Below, piece after piece: positions 9,772-17,078 of a stretch of 34,521 bases of DNA. Origin of the DNA: Janibacter anophelis NBRC 107843 (GTDB lineage Bacteria; Actinomycetota; Actinomycetes; Actinomycetales; Dermatophilaceae); the NCBI RefSeq assembly GCF_001570945.1, contig NZ_BCSQ01000038.1:1-34521 (forward strand), given 5' to 3'. The position numbers were made by a program, and so were the translations under genes. The notes below the pieces were generated by a model. That model saw nothing but the letters and a program-made list of their open reading frames with translations, did no database searches and was not told the DNA's origin. Every line of letters begins with the position of its first letter. Positions within the stretch are counted from its first letter, which is position 1.

Positions 9772-9788
9772 CCGGGCCAGCGGCCCGG
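9772..9788. repeat. Short perfect hairpin in the acyl-CoA dehydrogenase leader
   Basis: CCGGGCC-AGC-GGCCCGG, a 7-bp stem with a 3-base loop, 9 bases beyond the TetR operator and 38 bases before the ATG. It may be a second regulatory site or a 5'-UTR stabiliser; nothing in the sequence decides. Confidence 0.45.
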
Positions 9789-9826
9789 TCGACCTGCCGG
9801 CACCGCGGTGCCAGAGAGGTGTGGAC

Positions 9827-10981
9827 ATGCCCCGCAACATCTACGACGAGGACCACGAGTCCTTCCGGGCCTCCGTGCGCGAGTTCGTCGAGCGCACGCT
9901 CGTGCCGCGCGCCGACTCGATGATCGCCGAGCACACCATCCCGCGTGAGGTCTGGCTCGAGGCCGGCAAGCAGGGCTTCTTCGGCCTGACGATCCCCGAG
10001 GAGTTCGGCGGCGCCGGCATCGACGACTACCGCTTCAACGCGGTCCTGGCCGAGGAGCTCGCCAAGTTCAACGTCGCGGTGTCCTCGTGCTTCGGCATCC
10101 ACGCCGACATCACCGCTCCGTACATCGTCGCCCTGGGCACCGAGGAGCAGAAGCAGCGCTGGCTGCCGCAGGTCGCCACCGGGGAGAAGATCCTCTCCAT
10201 CGGCATGACCGAGCCCAACGGTGGCTCCGACCTCGCCGCCCTGAAGTCCACGGCGGTCAAGGCCGACGACGGCTCCGGCGACTGGATCATCAACGGCTCC
10301 AAGACCTTCATCACCAACGGTCACCAGTGCGACCTCGCGGTCGTCGCCATCCGGACCGACCCCTCCAAGGGCGCCAAGGGCATCTCCCTCTTCGTCCTCG
10401 AGAAGGAGGACGAGGGCTTCACCAAGGGCCAGCCACTCGACAAGGTCGGCCAGCCCGAGTCCGACACCTCCGAGCTCTTCTTCGACAACGTGCGTGTCCC
10501 CGCCGACCGCCTGCTCGGCCCCGAGGGCATGGGCTTCATCTCCATGATGCAGAAGCTCCCGCAGGAGCGCCTCGGCAATGCCGTGGGCTGCGTCGCGCAC
10601 GCCCAGCAGATCCTCGAGGAGACGATCGAGTACACCAAGGAGCGCAAGGCCTTCGGTCAGCCGATCGGCTCCTTCCAGCACAACAAGTTCAAGATCGCCG
10701 AGCTCGTCACGAGCCTCGAGGTCGCCCAGGCCTACGTCGACGACTGCGTCGCCGCGCACGCCGAGGGCAAGCTCTCCGCCGTCGATGCTGCCAAGGCGAA
10801 GTGGTGGGCCGCCGAGACCCAGAGCAAGGTCCTCGACGAGTGCGTGCAGCTGCACGGTGGCTACGGCTACATGAACGAGTACCGAGTGGCCCGCGCCTGG
10901 CGCGATGCCCGGATCAACAAGATCTGGGCGGGCACCAACGAGATCATGAAGGAGCTCATCGGGCGCGACCTGGGTCTGTGA
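9827..10981 (+). CDS. Acyl-CoA dehydrogenase (FAD-dependent)
   Basis: 384 residues, the normal length for a short/medium-chain acyl-CoA dehydrogenase. The FAD-binding signature GMTEPNGGSDLAALKSTA is at about residues 125-142, the second signature is QLHGGYGYMNEY near residue 345, and its Glu (NEYRVAR) is the expected catalytic base. The start MPRNIYDEDHESF follows AGAGAGG with good spacing; a longer open frame upstream runs through the operator and is not credible. It catalyses the first step of beta-oxidation or of branched amino-acid acyl-CoA breakdown, passing electrons to ETF. Chain-length preference cannot be called. Control by the divergent TetR protein through the palindrome at 9744-9763 is likely. 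Confidence 0.93.
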   Translation: MPRNIYDEDHESFRASVREFVERTLVPRADSMIAEHTIPREVWLEAGKQGFFGLTIPEEFGGAGIDDYRFNAVLAEELAKFNVAVSSCFGIHADITAPYIVALGTEEQKQRWLPQVATGEKILSIGMTEPNGGSDLAALKSTAVKADDGSGDWIINGSKTFITNGHQCDLAVVAIRTDPSKGAKGISLFVLEKEDEGFTKGQPLDKVGQPESDTSELFFDNVRVPADRLLGPEGMGFISMMQKLPQERLGNAVGCVAHAQQILEETIEYTKERKAFGQPIGSFQHNKFKIAELVTSLEVAQAYVDDCVAAHAEGKLSAVDAAKAKWWAAETQSKVLDECVQLHGGYGYMNEYRVARAWRDARINKIWAGTNEIMKELIGRDLGL

Positions 10982-11000
10982 CCCGCGCCTGACTCCTGCG

Positions 11001-11040
11001 CGAGCCGGCCATCCCGTGAGACACGGGTGGCCGGCGCTCG
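11001..11040 (+). terminator. Hairpin terminator after the acyl-CoA dehydrogenase gene
   Basis: The arms GCCGGCCATCCCGTG and CACGGGTGGCCGGC pair with one bulged base around a short loop (GAGA). Four more outer pairs (CGAG/CTCG) form after another bulge. It begins 20 bases after the stop and has no U-run. It separates the dehydrogenase from the molybdenum-cofactor operon. Confidence 0.65.
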
Positions 11041-11092
11041 CGTTCGCGCAGTGATTTGAGACACTGGAGGACCAGCCAGTGAAGGGAGGCCG

Positions 11093-11587
11093 ATGAGCGT
11101 CTCAGCCCACGTCATCACGGTTTCCGACCGGGTCAGCCGCGGAGTCCGCGAGGACTTGTCCGGGCAGGCTGCCGTCGAGCGCCTCACCGCCGCCGGCCAC
11201 GAGGTCACCTCCAGCGTCGTCCCCGATGGCGCCGACGAGGTCGAGGCGGTCCTGCGTGCCTCCCTCGCCGCCGGCCACCGGCTCGTCGTCACCACCGGCG
11301 GCACCGGTGTGACGCCTCGCGACCGCACCCCCGAGGGCACCGCCCCCGTGCTGGACCGTGAGGTGCCCGGTCTCGCCGAGCTGCTCCGGGCGAAGGGGGC
11401 GCAGCACACCCCCTTCGCCGCCATCTCGCGCGGTCTCGTGGGTGTCGTCGACGCCGGTCCCGACCACCCCGGGGCCCTCGTCGTCAACCTCCCGGGCAGC
11501 CCGTCCGGTGTCGTCGAGGGACTCGAGGTGCTCCTGCCGCTCGTCGACCACGTCCTCGACCAGGTGGCCGGGGGTGACCACCGATGA
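11093..11587 (+). CDS. mogA: Molybdopterin adenylyltransferase / MoaB-Mog family
   Basis: 164 residues. MoCF_BD fold with HVITVSDRVSRG at the N-terminus, the molybdopterin-binding TTGGTGVTPRDRTPE at about residues 65-80, and NLPGSPSG near residue 138. The family adenylates molybdopterin before MoeA inserts molybdate. Actinobacterial members of this size are often labelled MoaB; Mog versus MoaB cannot be settled by eye. A GAAGGGAGG ribosome-binding site precedes the ATG. It is the first gene of a three-gene operon, overlapping moaE by ATGA. A perfect inverted pair of the 9-mer repeat lies within the coding region (11391-11417). Confidence 0.9.
   Translation: MSVSAHVITVSDRVSRGVREDLSGQAAVERLTAAGHEVTSSVVPDGADEVEAVLRASLAAGHRLVVTTGGTGVTPRDRTPEGTAPVLDREVPGLAELLRAKGAQHTPFAAISRGLVGVVDAGPDHPGALVVNLPGSPSGVVEGLEVLLPLVDHVLDQVAGGDHR
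11391..11417. repeat. Inverted pair of the 9-mer repeat inside mogA
   Basis: CGAAGGGGG, a 9-base spacer, then CCCCCTTCG: a perfect 9-bp stem made of two opposed copies of the window-wide 9-mer. It encodes AKGAQHTPFA in the mog protein. Confidence 0.9.
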
Positions 11588-12018
11588 CCCGCTCCGCCTG
11601 GATCGCCACCGAGCCGATCGACCTGCCGGCGATGCTCACCAGCGTCAGCGGGCCGACGCACGGCGCGGTCGCGAGCTTCGTCGGCCAGGTGCGCGACCAC
11701 GACCCGGAGGCCTCGGGTGAGGTCGTCGCGCTGCGCTACACCTGCCACCCGGACGCGCAGGCCTTCATCGAGCAGATCGTCGCCGCCACCTGTGCCGAGC
11801 ACGACCCGGAGGGTGCGGCCACCGTCGCCGCGACCCACCGCATCGGTGACCTCGACGTCGGCGACCTCGCGCTCGTCGTCGTCGTGGGCAGCGCGCACCG
11901 CGACCTGGCCTTCACGCTGTGCCGCGCGGTCGTCGAGGCGATCAAGTTCACGCTGCCGGTGTGGAAGCAGCAGTTCGAGGCCGACGGCTCCCACGCGTGG
12001 TCGGGGTTGAGCTGCTGA
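11584..12018 (+). CDS. moaE: Molybdopterin synthase catalytic subunit MoaE
   Basis: 144 residues. Family landmarks in order: GAVASFVGQVRDH, the ALRYTCHPDA segment, HRIGDLDVGD, GSAHRDLAF, and the active-site stretch KFTLPVWKQQ holding the two conserved lysines, then W near the C-terminus. With MoaD thiocarboxylate, MoaE converts cyclic pyranopterin monophosphate to molybdopterin in the cytoplasm. It overlaps mogA by ATGA and moaA by one base (TGATG), so it is translationally coupled. Its partner moaD is on the opposite strand, about 1 kb away, at the end of the nar-side train. Confidence 0.95.
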   Translation: MTRSAWIATEPIDLPAMLTSVSGPTHGAVASFVGQVRDHDPEASGEVVALRYTCHPDAQAFIEQIVAATCAEHDPEGAATVAATHRIGDLDVGDLALVVVVGSAHRDLAFTLCRAVVEAIKFTLPVWKQQFEADGSHAWSGLSC

Positions 12019-13016
12019 TGACCAAGCCGCTGCTCGACACCCACGGTCGCCTCCACCGCGACCTGCGGGTCTCCCTGACCGACAAGTGCAACCTGCGGTG
12101 CACCTACTGCATGCCCGCCGAGGGCCTGCCGTGGCTGCCCAAGGACGAGTTGCTGAGCACCCCCGAGCTGCTCACCCTCGTCGAGGCCGCGGTGACCGCG
12201 GGCATCAGCGAGGTGCGCCTGACCGGTGGCGAGCCGCTCGTGCGGCCCGACGTCGTCGAGATCGTCGCCGCCATCGCGGCCATGGAGGGCCCCGAGGGCA
12301 CGCCCGAGGTCTCGATGACGACCAACGGGCTGGGCCTGACCAAGGTGGCCCCGGCGCTCGCCGAGGCCGGGTTGGCCCGGGTCAACGTCAGCCTCGACAC
12401 CCTGCGGCCGGAGCGTTTCCACGAGATCACCCGGCGTGACCGCTTCGACGAGGTCGTCGCGGGCATGGCGGCCGCGCACGAGGCCGGTCTGCGCCCGGTC
12501 AAGGTCAACTCCGTGCTGCAGCGGGGGATCAACGACGACGAGGCGGTCGACCTGCTCCGGTGGGCGATCGAGCACGGCTACGAGCTGCGGTTCATCGAGC
12601 AGATGCCGCTGGACGCCCAGCACACCTGGGAGCGCACCGAGATGATCACCGGCGCGGAGATCCTCGCGAGCCTGCGCGCGGAGTTCGACCTCACCGAGCT
12701 GCCCGGTCGCGGCGCGGCTCCTGCCGAGCGGTTCGCGGTCGACGGCGGCCCGGCCACGGTCGGCGTCATCGCCTCGGTGACGATGCCCTTCTGCGGGTCC
12801 TGCGACCGGCTGCGCCTCACGGCCGACGGCCAGCTGCGCAACTGCCTCTTCGCCCGCGGTGAGACCGACCTGCGCGGACCGCTGCGGTCCGGGGCCACCC
12901 GCGAGCAGATCCACGAGCTCGTCCACGAGTGCCTGGCGCTCAAGCGTCCCGGGCACGGCATCAACGAGCCCGGGTTCCTCCAGCCCCCGCGCCCGATGAG
13001 CGCGATCGGCGGCTGA
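12018..13016 (+). CDS. moaA: GTP 3',8-cyclase MoaA (radical SAM)
   Basis: 332 residues, normal length. The radical-SAM cluster motif CNLRCTYC uses Cys24, Cys28 and Cys31. LTGGEPL follows, and the C-terminal second [4Fe-4S] site reads CGSCDRL...LRNC at about residues 256-274. The protein ends in the GG dipeptide (AIGG) required by the family for catalysis. It performs the first step of molybdenum-cofactor synthesis, GTP to 3',8-cyclo-GTP, with MoaC completing the pterin. It is the last gene of the rightward operon; its TGA is immediately followed by the stop of the leftward moaD gene (TGATCA), so the two operons converge with no spacer. Confidence 0.97.
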   Translation: MTKPLLDTHGRLHRDLRVSLTDKCNLRCTYCMPAEGLPWLPKDELLSTPELLTLVEAAVTAGISEVRLTGGEPLVRPDVVEIVAAIAAMEGPEGTPEVSMTTNGLGLTKVAPALAEAGLARVNVSLDTLRPERFHEITRRDRFDEVVAGMAAAHEAGLRPVKVNSVLQRGINDDEAVDLLRWAIEHGYELRFIEQMPLDAQHTWERTEMITGAEILASLRAEFDLTELPGRGAAPAERFAVDGGPATVGVIASVTMPFCGSCDRLRLTADGQLRNCLFARGETDLRGPLRSGATREQIHELVHECLALKRPGHGINEPGFLQPPRPMSAIGG

Positions 13017-13256
13017 TCAGCCCCCGGCGAAGGGGGGCAGCACGTCGATCGTCGCGCCGGCCGTGACCGGGGTGGACTCGTCGTCGACGTAGCGCCCGGC
13101 GTGCAGCACCGAGCACCGCTCGAGCACGTCGGCGAGCCGGGTGCCGTGCGCGCTGCGGGCGGCCGCGAGCACCTCGCCGACCGTCGCGCCGGCCAGCTCC
13201 TCCTCGTCGGTGCCGGCCGCCTCGGCGGCTCCCGCGAAGTACCTGATCGTCGTCAT
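13017..13256 (-). CDS. moaD: Molybdopterin synthase sulfur carrier MoaD
   Basis: 79 residues, ubiquitin-like fold. It begins TTIRYFAGAAEAAG and ends LPPFAGG; the terminal Gly-Gly is adenylated and thiocarboxylated by a MoeB/MoeZ enzyme and then donates sulfur in MoaE. It is last in the leftward train, overlapping the DUF6457 gene upstream by ATGA. The copy of the 9-mer repeat at 13028-13036 encodes the conserved P-P-F before the Gly-Gly tail. Confidence 0.93.
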   Translation of the reverse strand: MTTIRYFAGAAEAAGTDEEELAGATVGEVLAAARSAHGTRLADVLERCSVLHAGRYVDDESTPVTAGATIDVLPPFAGG

Positions 13257-13531
13257 GACTGCTCCTGCTGCCGGTCGGTGGTCGTGGCCTCGATGGCCCG
13301 CCTGAGGGAGTCGATGTCGACCGGTCGTCCCTGCTCCTGCAGGTGGCCGACGGCGACCCCGAGGATGTACGCGCCGACGGGGGCCATCGGCCGCTCGAAC
13401 CCGTGGGCGATCTGCTTGGTCATCGCGTGGATCGTCACGACGTCGACGCACTCCGGGTCGATGCCGACCGCGGCACTGGCCTCCTCGATCCAGTCGGCCC
13501 ACAGCGCCCGGGTCGCCTCGAGGTCGGTCAT
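13253..13531 (-). CDS. DUF6457-type small protein
   Basis: 92 residues, soluble and helical, with WADWIEEASAAVGID, a central TKQIAHGFERPMAPVGAYILGVAVG segment and a charged tail. I recognise it as the DUF6457 family, which in actinobacteria sits next to, or is fused to, MobA-like nucleotidyltransferases; the biochemical role is not known. It overlaps mobA (ATGA upstream) and moaD (ATGA downstream), so it is made together with Moco enzymes and is probably an accessory to guanylylation. The family name is from memory. Confidence 0.7.
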   Translation of the reverse strand: MTDLEATRALWADWIEEASAAVGIDPECVDVVTIHAMTKQIAHGFERPMAPVGAYILGVAVGHLQEQGRPVDIDSLRRAIEATTTDRQQEQS

Positions 13532-14169
13532 GACGAGCCCTCCTGCAGCCGCTCGACCCAGCGCGCGTGGTCGGTCCAGGTGTCGATGTCGGCGACGTCG
13601 TCGTCGCTCGCGGGCACGGTGACGAGCACCGACGCCTCGAGCAGGCTGCGCATGGAGCGGTCCCGGGGCGAGCCGAGCCGGTCCAGCGCCCGCCGCAGCG
13701 ACGCGGTGCGGTGGATGCCGAGGAGCCACTGCGGGTGGCCCGTCGCGTCGGCCAGGCACCAGCCGTCGTGCTCGTCGGTGTCGACGTCGTCGCTGCGGTG
13801 CGCGAAGGACCACGCAGCGAGCAGTCGGCCGAGGGCCGGCAGGGGGTCGGCCAGGTCGCAGGCGAGCAGCACGGTCCACTCGGCGGGGCCGTCGTCGGTG
13901 CCCACACCGGCCTCGACGAGGGCGTCCAGTCCCGCAGCGACACCGGCGACCGGGCCACCGAGGGGTGGGTCCTCGAGCGTGCGGTGCACGCCGGCGGGCA
14001 CGGCGACGTCGCCGACGACGGCGATCTCGCGGGCGTCGGAGACGGAGACGAGCACGCGGTCGAGCAGCCGCCGGCCGTCGAGCTCGACATCGGGCTTGCT
14101 CGCACCACCGAGGCGCTCGGCAGCGCCACCGGCGAGCACGACGGCGTCGAAGGGGGTCGGCTCGCTCAC
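13528..14169 (-). CDS. MobA-like molybdenum cofactor nucleotidyltransferase
   Basis: 213 residues, GTG start overlapping the moaC stop (GTGA). The N-terminal nucleotide-binding loop reads VVLAGGAAERLGGASKPDVEL, a variant of LAGGxSxRxGxxK, and LLACDLADPLP supplies the metal-binding Asp. C-terminal GIHRTASLRRAL fits the NTP-transferase fold. MobA attaches GMP to Mo-molybdopterin to give bis-MGD, the cofactor form used by NarG. Between moaC and DUF6457 in a Moco train, MobA is the natural reading. The G-rich loop and C-terminal half are divergent, so a related NTP transferase is the alternative. Confidence 0.8.
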   Translation of the reverse strand: MSEPTPFDAVVLAGGAAERLGGASKPDVELDGRRLLDRVLVSVSDAREIAVVGDVAVPAGVHRTLEDPPLGGPVAGVAAGLDALVEAGVGTDDGPAEWTVLLACDLADPLPALGRLLAAWSFAHRSDDVDTDEHDGWCLADATGHPQWLLGIHRTASLRRALDRLGSPRDRSMRSLLEASVLVTVPASDDDVADIDTWTDHARWVERLQEGSS

Positions 14170-14666
14170 TCGGCCACCTCCACCGTGCCGGTCTCCTCCC
14201 GGGTCCACGTGCCGCTGCGACCGCCCGTCTTCTCCAGCAGGCGGATGTCGGTGACGTGGGCGCTGCGGTCGCGGCCCTTGACCATGTCGATGACGGCCAG
14301 CGCCGCCACCGAGACGCTCGTCAGGGCCTCCATCTCGACGCCGGTCCGGTCGGCGGTGCGCACGGTCGCGGTGATCTCGACGCCCTCGTCGGTGATCTCG
14401 AGGTCGAGCACGGCCCCGTGGACGCCGATGACGTGGGCGAGGGGGAGCAGCTCGGGGGTCTTCTTCGCCGCCTGGATCCCGGCGATGCGCGCGACGGCGA
14501 GCACGTCCCCCTTCGGCACGGCGCCGTCCCGCAGCAGCGCGACGGTCTCGGCGGAGGTGACGACACGACCGGCCGCGGTGGCCGAGCGCACGGTCGGCGT
14601 CTTGTCGGTGACGTCGACCATGCGGGCGTGGCCGCTGGCGTCGAGGTGGGTCAGGGGATGGTCCAT
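14166..14666 (-). CDS. moaC: Cyclic pyranopterin monophosphate synthase MoaC
   Basis: 166 residues. HLDASGHARMVDVTDK is the standard N-terminus. AAKKTPELLPLAHVI corresponds to the usual AAKKT...PLCHPL active-site strand: the Lys and His remain, but the Cys and following Pro-Leu have changed. EALTSVSVAALAVIDMVK carries the conserved Glu, Asp and Lys. It converts 3',8-cyclo-GTP from MoaA to cPMP. The ATG directly follows the moeA TAG (TAGATG), and the gene overlaps mobA by GTGA. Confidence 0.94.
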   Translation of the reverse strand: MDHPLTHLDASGHARMVDVTDKTPTVRSATAAGRVVTSAETVALLRDGAVPKGDVLAVARIAGIQAAKKTPELLPLAHVIGVHGAVLDLEITDEGVEITATVRTADRTGVEMEALTSVSVAALAVIDMVKGRDRSAHVTDIRLLEKTGGRSGTWTREETGTVEVAE

Positions 14667-15893
14667 CTAGAGGCTCCTGATCTGGACGAGGTCGCCGGGC
14701 TCGACGCCCTCGGTCTGCTCGGCGACGACCGCCAGCGCCTGTGCGCCGGCGAGCGAGGTGACCATGTGCGAGGCGGACCCGCGGCGGTGGGTGGGGGTCG
14801 CGACGAGCCGACCGGTCTCGTCGCTGCCCAACCGGACGGGCACGTACTGACGGCGACCGGAGGGCGAGCGCCACCCGGCGCCGGCGACGGCGCGCGTGGG
14901 TCCTTCGGTCGTGGACCGACCGAGCAGGGCATCGACGAGCGGACGGCCGAAGACCTCGAAGGAGATCGCCGTGCTCACCGGGTTGCCGGGCAGGGCGAGG
15001 ACGGGCACGCCGCGCCAACGGGCCCGGCCCTGCGGCTTGCCCGGCTGCATCCGCACGTGGCGGAAGACACCGCCCGACTGCTCGAGCACGATCCGCGAGA
15101 CGTCGAAGTCGCCGACGCTCACCCCTCCCGTCAGCAGGACGAGGTCGGCGCCGCCGGCGAGCTCGTCGAGCCCCGCGGTGAAGGCATCGGTGTCGTCCGC
15201 CAGGACCGCCGGACCGCGCACCTGCGCCCCGAGCTCCGTGAGCGTGGCGGCCAGGTGGGTGCCGTTGGACTCGAAGATCTGCCCGCGCTGCAGCTCCCCA
15301 CCAGGGGCGATGAGCTCGTCGCCGGTGGCGGCGATGCCGACCACGGGTCGCCGCCGGACGGTGACAGTCGCGGTGCCCGCGGCGGCGAGCGATCCGAGGA
15401 CCCGGCCCGTGATCGTCACGCCGGCGTCGGCGACGACGTCACCCGCCCGCACGTCCTCGCCGGCGTCGCGCACGTGCTGCCCGCGGGCGCGCTCCTCGAG
15501 GATCGTCACGGTCTCGGTGCCGGCGTCGGTCATCTCGACCGGCACGACGGTGTCGGCGTCCGTCGGCAGGGGCGCGCCGGTCATGATGCGCACGCACTCA
15601 CCGGGCCGGATCGCCGGGTCATCACCGGAGCCGGCGGGCACCGCCCCCACGACCGCCAGCGACGCGGGCAGGGTGTGCAGGTCGTCGTGGCGCACCGCGT
15701 AGCCGTCCATGGCCGAGTTGGCGAAGGCGGGGACGTCGCCGGCCGCGTGCACAGGCTGGGCGAGCACCCGCCCGAGCGCCTCGGCGAGCGGCACGACCTC
15801 GGTGCCGAGCACGGTGTCGCCGACGAGCTCGGTGAGCAGCTCGTCGAGGTACTCCTCGACCGTGAGCAGCACTCGCGGGGCCGGGGCGCTCAT
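14667..15893 (-). CDS. moeA: Molybdopterin molybdenumtransferase MoeA
   Basis: 408 residues, normal length. Landmarks: SAMDGYAVR at about residues 60-68, GECVRIMTGAPLPTDADTVV, GVSVGDFD in the molybdopterin-binding domain, LPGNPVSTAISFEVF, and the small C-terminal beta domain. It inserts molybdate into adenylated molybdopterin produced by Mog. The start overlaps the moeZ stop by ATGA. A much longer open frame upstream on the same strand is a shadow of moeZ and is not used. Confidence 0.96.
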   Translation of the reverse strand: MSAPAPRVLLTVEEYLDELLTELVGDTVLGTEVVPLAEALGRVLAQPVHAAGDVPAFANSAMDGYAVRHDDLHTLPASLAVVGAVPAGSGDDPAIRPGECVRIMTGAPLPTDADTVVPVEMTDAGTETVTILEERARGQHVRDAGEDVRAGDVVADAGVTITGRVLGSLAAAGTATVTVRRRPVVGIAATGDELIAPGGELQRGQIFESNGTHLAATLTELGAQVRGPAVLADDTDAFTAGLDELAGGADLVLLTGGVSVGDFDVSRIVLEQSGGVFRHVRMQPGKPQGRARWRGVPVLALPGNPVSTAISFEVFGRPLVDALLGRSTTEGPTRAVAGAGWRSPSGRRQYVPVRLGSDETGRLVATPTHRRGSASHMVTSLAGAQALAVVAEQTEGVEPGDLVQIRSL

Positions 15894-17059
15894 CGGGTCA
15901 CCGCCTCGTGCGGGACGGGGTCGGGCCAGGCGAGCATGCCGCCCTCGAGCACGAGGAGGTGGTCGAACCCCCGGGTCCGCAGCGCCGTGGCCGCCAGGTG
16001 GGCCCGTGGCCCGGCGCGGCAGACGAGGACGATGTCGCGGTCGGTGGGGATCCCGGCGTCCGCTCCCGGGCCGCCGGTGAGGGTGGCGACCGGCAGATGC
16101 ACGGCTCCCGGGACGATCCCGTCGGCCAGCTCGTGCGCCTCTCGCACGTCGACGACGAAGGGGGCGTCCGGGGCGGCGAGGCGCGCGGCCAGGTCGGCGG
16201 GGGAGATGAGCGCAGTGGCGGGTGGCTCGGCGACGGACACGGAGCCGGTACCCGGGCCGGCCGCTGAGGCGCCACGCTCCCGCCGCGGCCCGCGCGCCAC
16301 GAGCGGGATCTCGCGCTGGGTCGCGCCCAGCACGTCGATGAAGAGCAACCGACCGAGCAGCGGCGCCCCGACACCCGTGACGAGCTTGATCGCCTCGGTC
16401 GCCATCATCGAGCCGATCTGCCCGACGAGCGGCCCGACGACCCCGGCGTCCCCGCAGGCCGGGACCGACCCGGGGGCCGGCGGCTCGGGGAAGAGGTCGC
16501 GCAGCCCGGGCGCCGGCCACCCCTGCGGGGCCGCGGTCCAGAAGACGGTCAGGTGCGCCTCCGTGCGGTACACGGCGGCCCACACGAGCGGGATGCCGAG
16601 CTCGTCGCACGCGTCGGCGACCGCGTAGCGGGTCTCGAAGTTGTCGCTGCCGTCGAGCACGAGGTCATGGTCGGTGAGCAGCCGTGCGGCGTTGTCGGCG
16701 GTGACGCGCTCAGCGACCCCGGTGATCGTCACGTCGGGGTTGAGGGCCCGCACGCGCTCGACGGCGCTGTCGACCTTGGGCCGACCGATGTCGTCGGCGG
16801 AGTGGATGACCTGTCGTTGCAGGTTGGTGCCGTCGACGACGTCGTCGTCGATGACCGTCAGCTGCCCGACCCCGGCCGCGGCGAGGTAGAGGAGCGAGGG
16901 TGAGCCGAGGCCACCGGCACCGATGACCGCGATGCGGGCGGCGAGGAGGCGGCGCTGACCCCCTTCGCCGATGGTGGGCATGAGCAGGTGGCGCGAGTAG
17001 CGGCTCACCTGGTCGCCGGTGAGCGCCGGCCCGGTGGCGAGCAGCGGCGGGAGGGTCAT
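15890..17059 (-). CDS. moeZ: Molybdopterin-synthase adenylyltransferase with rhodanese domain (MoeZ type)
   Basis: 389 residues. The N-terminal E1-like adenylation domain has YSRHLLMPTIGEGGQ, GAGGLGSPSLLYLAAAG near residue 45, and VDGSDNFETRY. CGDAGVVGPLVGQIGS replaces the zinc Cys pairs of enteric MoeB, as in MoeZ. The C-terminal rhodanese domain (about residues 285-385) carries the active-site loop CRAGPRA. Together they activate MoaD and transfer sulfur to it; MoeZ-type proteins can also charge other sulfur carriers. The ATG at 17059 is set by a leaderless -10 box. The gene lies 19 bases after narI and overlaps moeA by ATGA. Confidence 0.92.
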   Translation of the reverse strand: MTLPPLLATGPALTGDQVSRYSRHLLMPTIGEGGQRRLLAARIAVIGAGGLGSPSLLYLAAAGVGQLTVIDDDVVDGTNLQRQVIHSADDIGRPKVDSAVERVRALNPDVTITGVAERVTADNAARLLTDHDLVLDGSDNFETRYAVADACDELGIPLVWAAVYRTEAHLTVFWTAAPQGWPAPGLRDLFPEPPAPGSVPACGDAGVVGPLVGQIGSMMATEAIKLVTGVGAPLLGRLLFIDVLGATQREIPLVARGPRRERGASAAGPGTGSVSVAEPPATALISPADLAARLAAPDAPFVVDVREAHELADGIVPGAVHLPVATLTGGPGADAGIPTDRDIVLVCRAGPRAHLAATALRTRGFDHLLVLEGGMLAWPDPVPHEAVTR

Positions 17060-17066
17060 GTGGTCG

Positions 17067-17072
17067 ACGGTA
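17067..17072 (-). promoter_or_regulatory. -10 box of a leaderless promoter for moeZ inside the nar-Moco train
   Basis: TACCGT on the minus strand ends 7 bases before the moeZ ATG, in the only gap (19 bases) of the leftward train. It would let cofactor genes be transcribed without the nitrate reductase genes. Confidence 0.55.
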
Positions 17073-17078
17073 GTCGGC

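Noticed and set aside
9105-10981. Mobile element or attachment site at the TetR/dehydrogenase palindrome
   Set aside because: There is no transposase, integrase or flanking direct repeat; the palindrome fits a TetR operator by position and size.
11041-11092. Moco riboswitch before mogA
   Set aside because: Only about 50 bases separate the terminator hairpin from the start, too short for the known Moco riboswitch and without its conserved stems.
13965-16628. Very long plus-strand open frame (about 890 codons) antisense to mobA, moaC, moeA and moeZ
   Set aside because: It is an artefact of high GC in the reverse frame; the protein is low-complexity Gly/Arg/Asp-rich, and four overlapping, well-recognised genes occupy the other strand.
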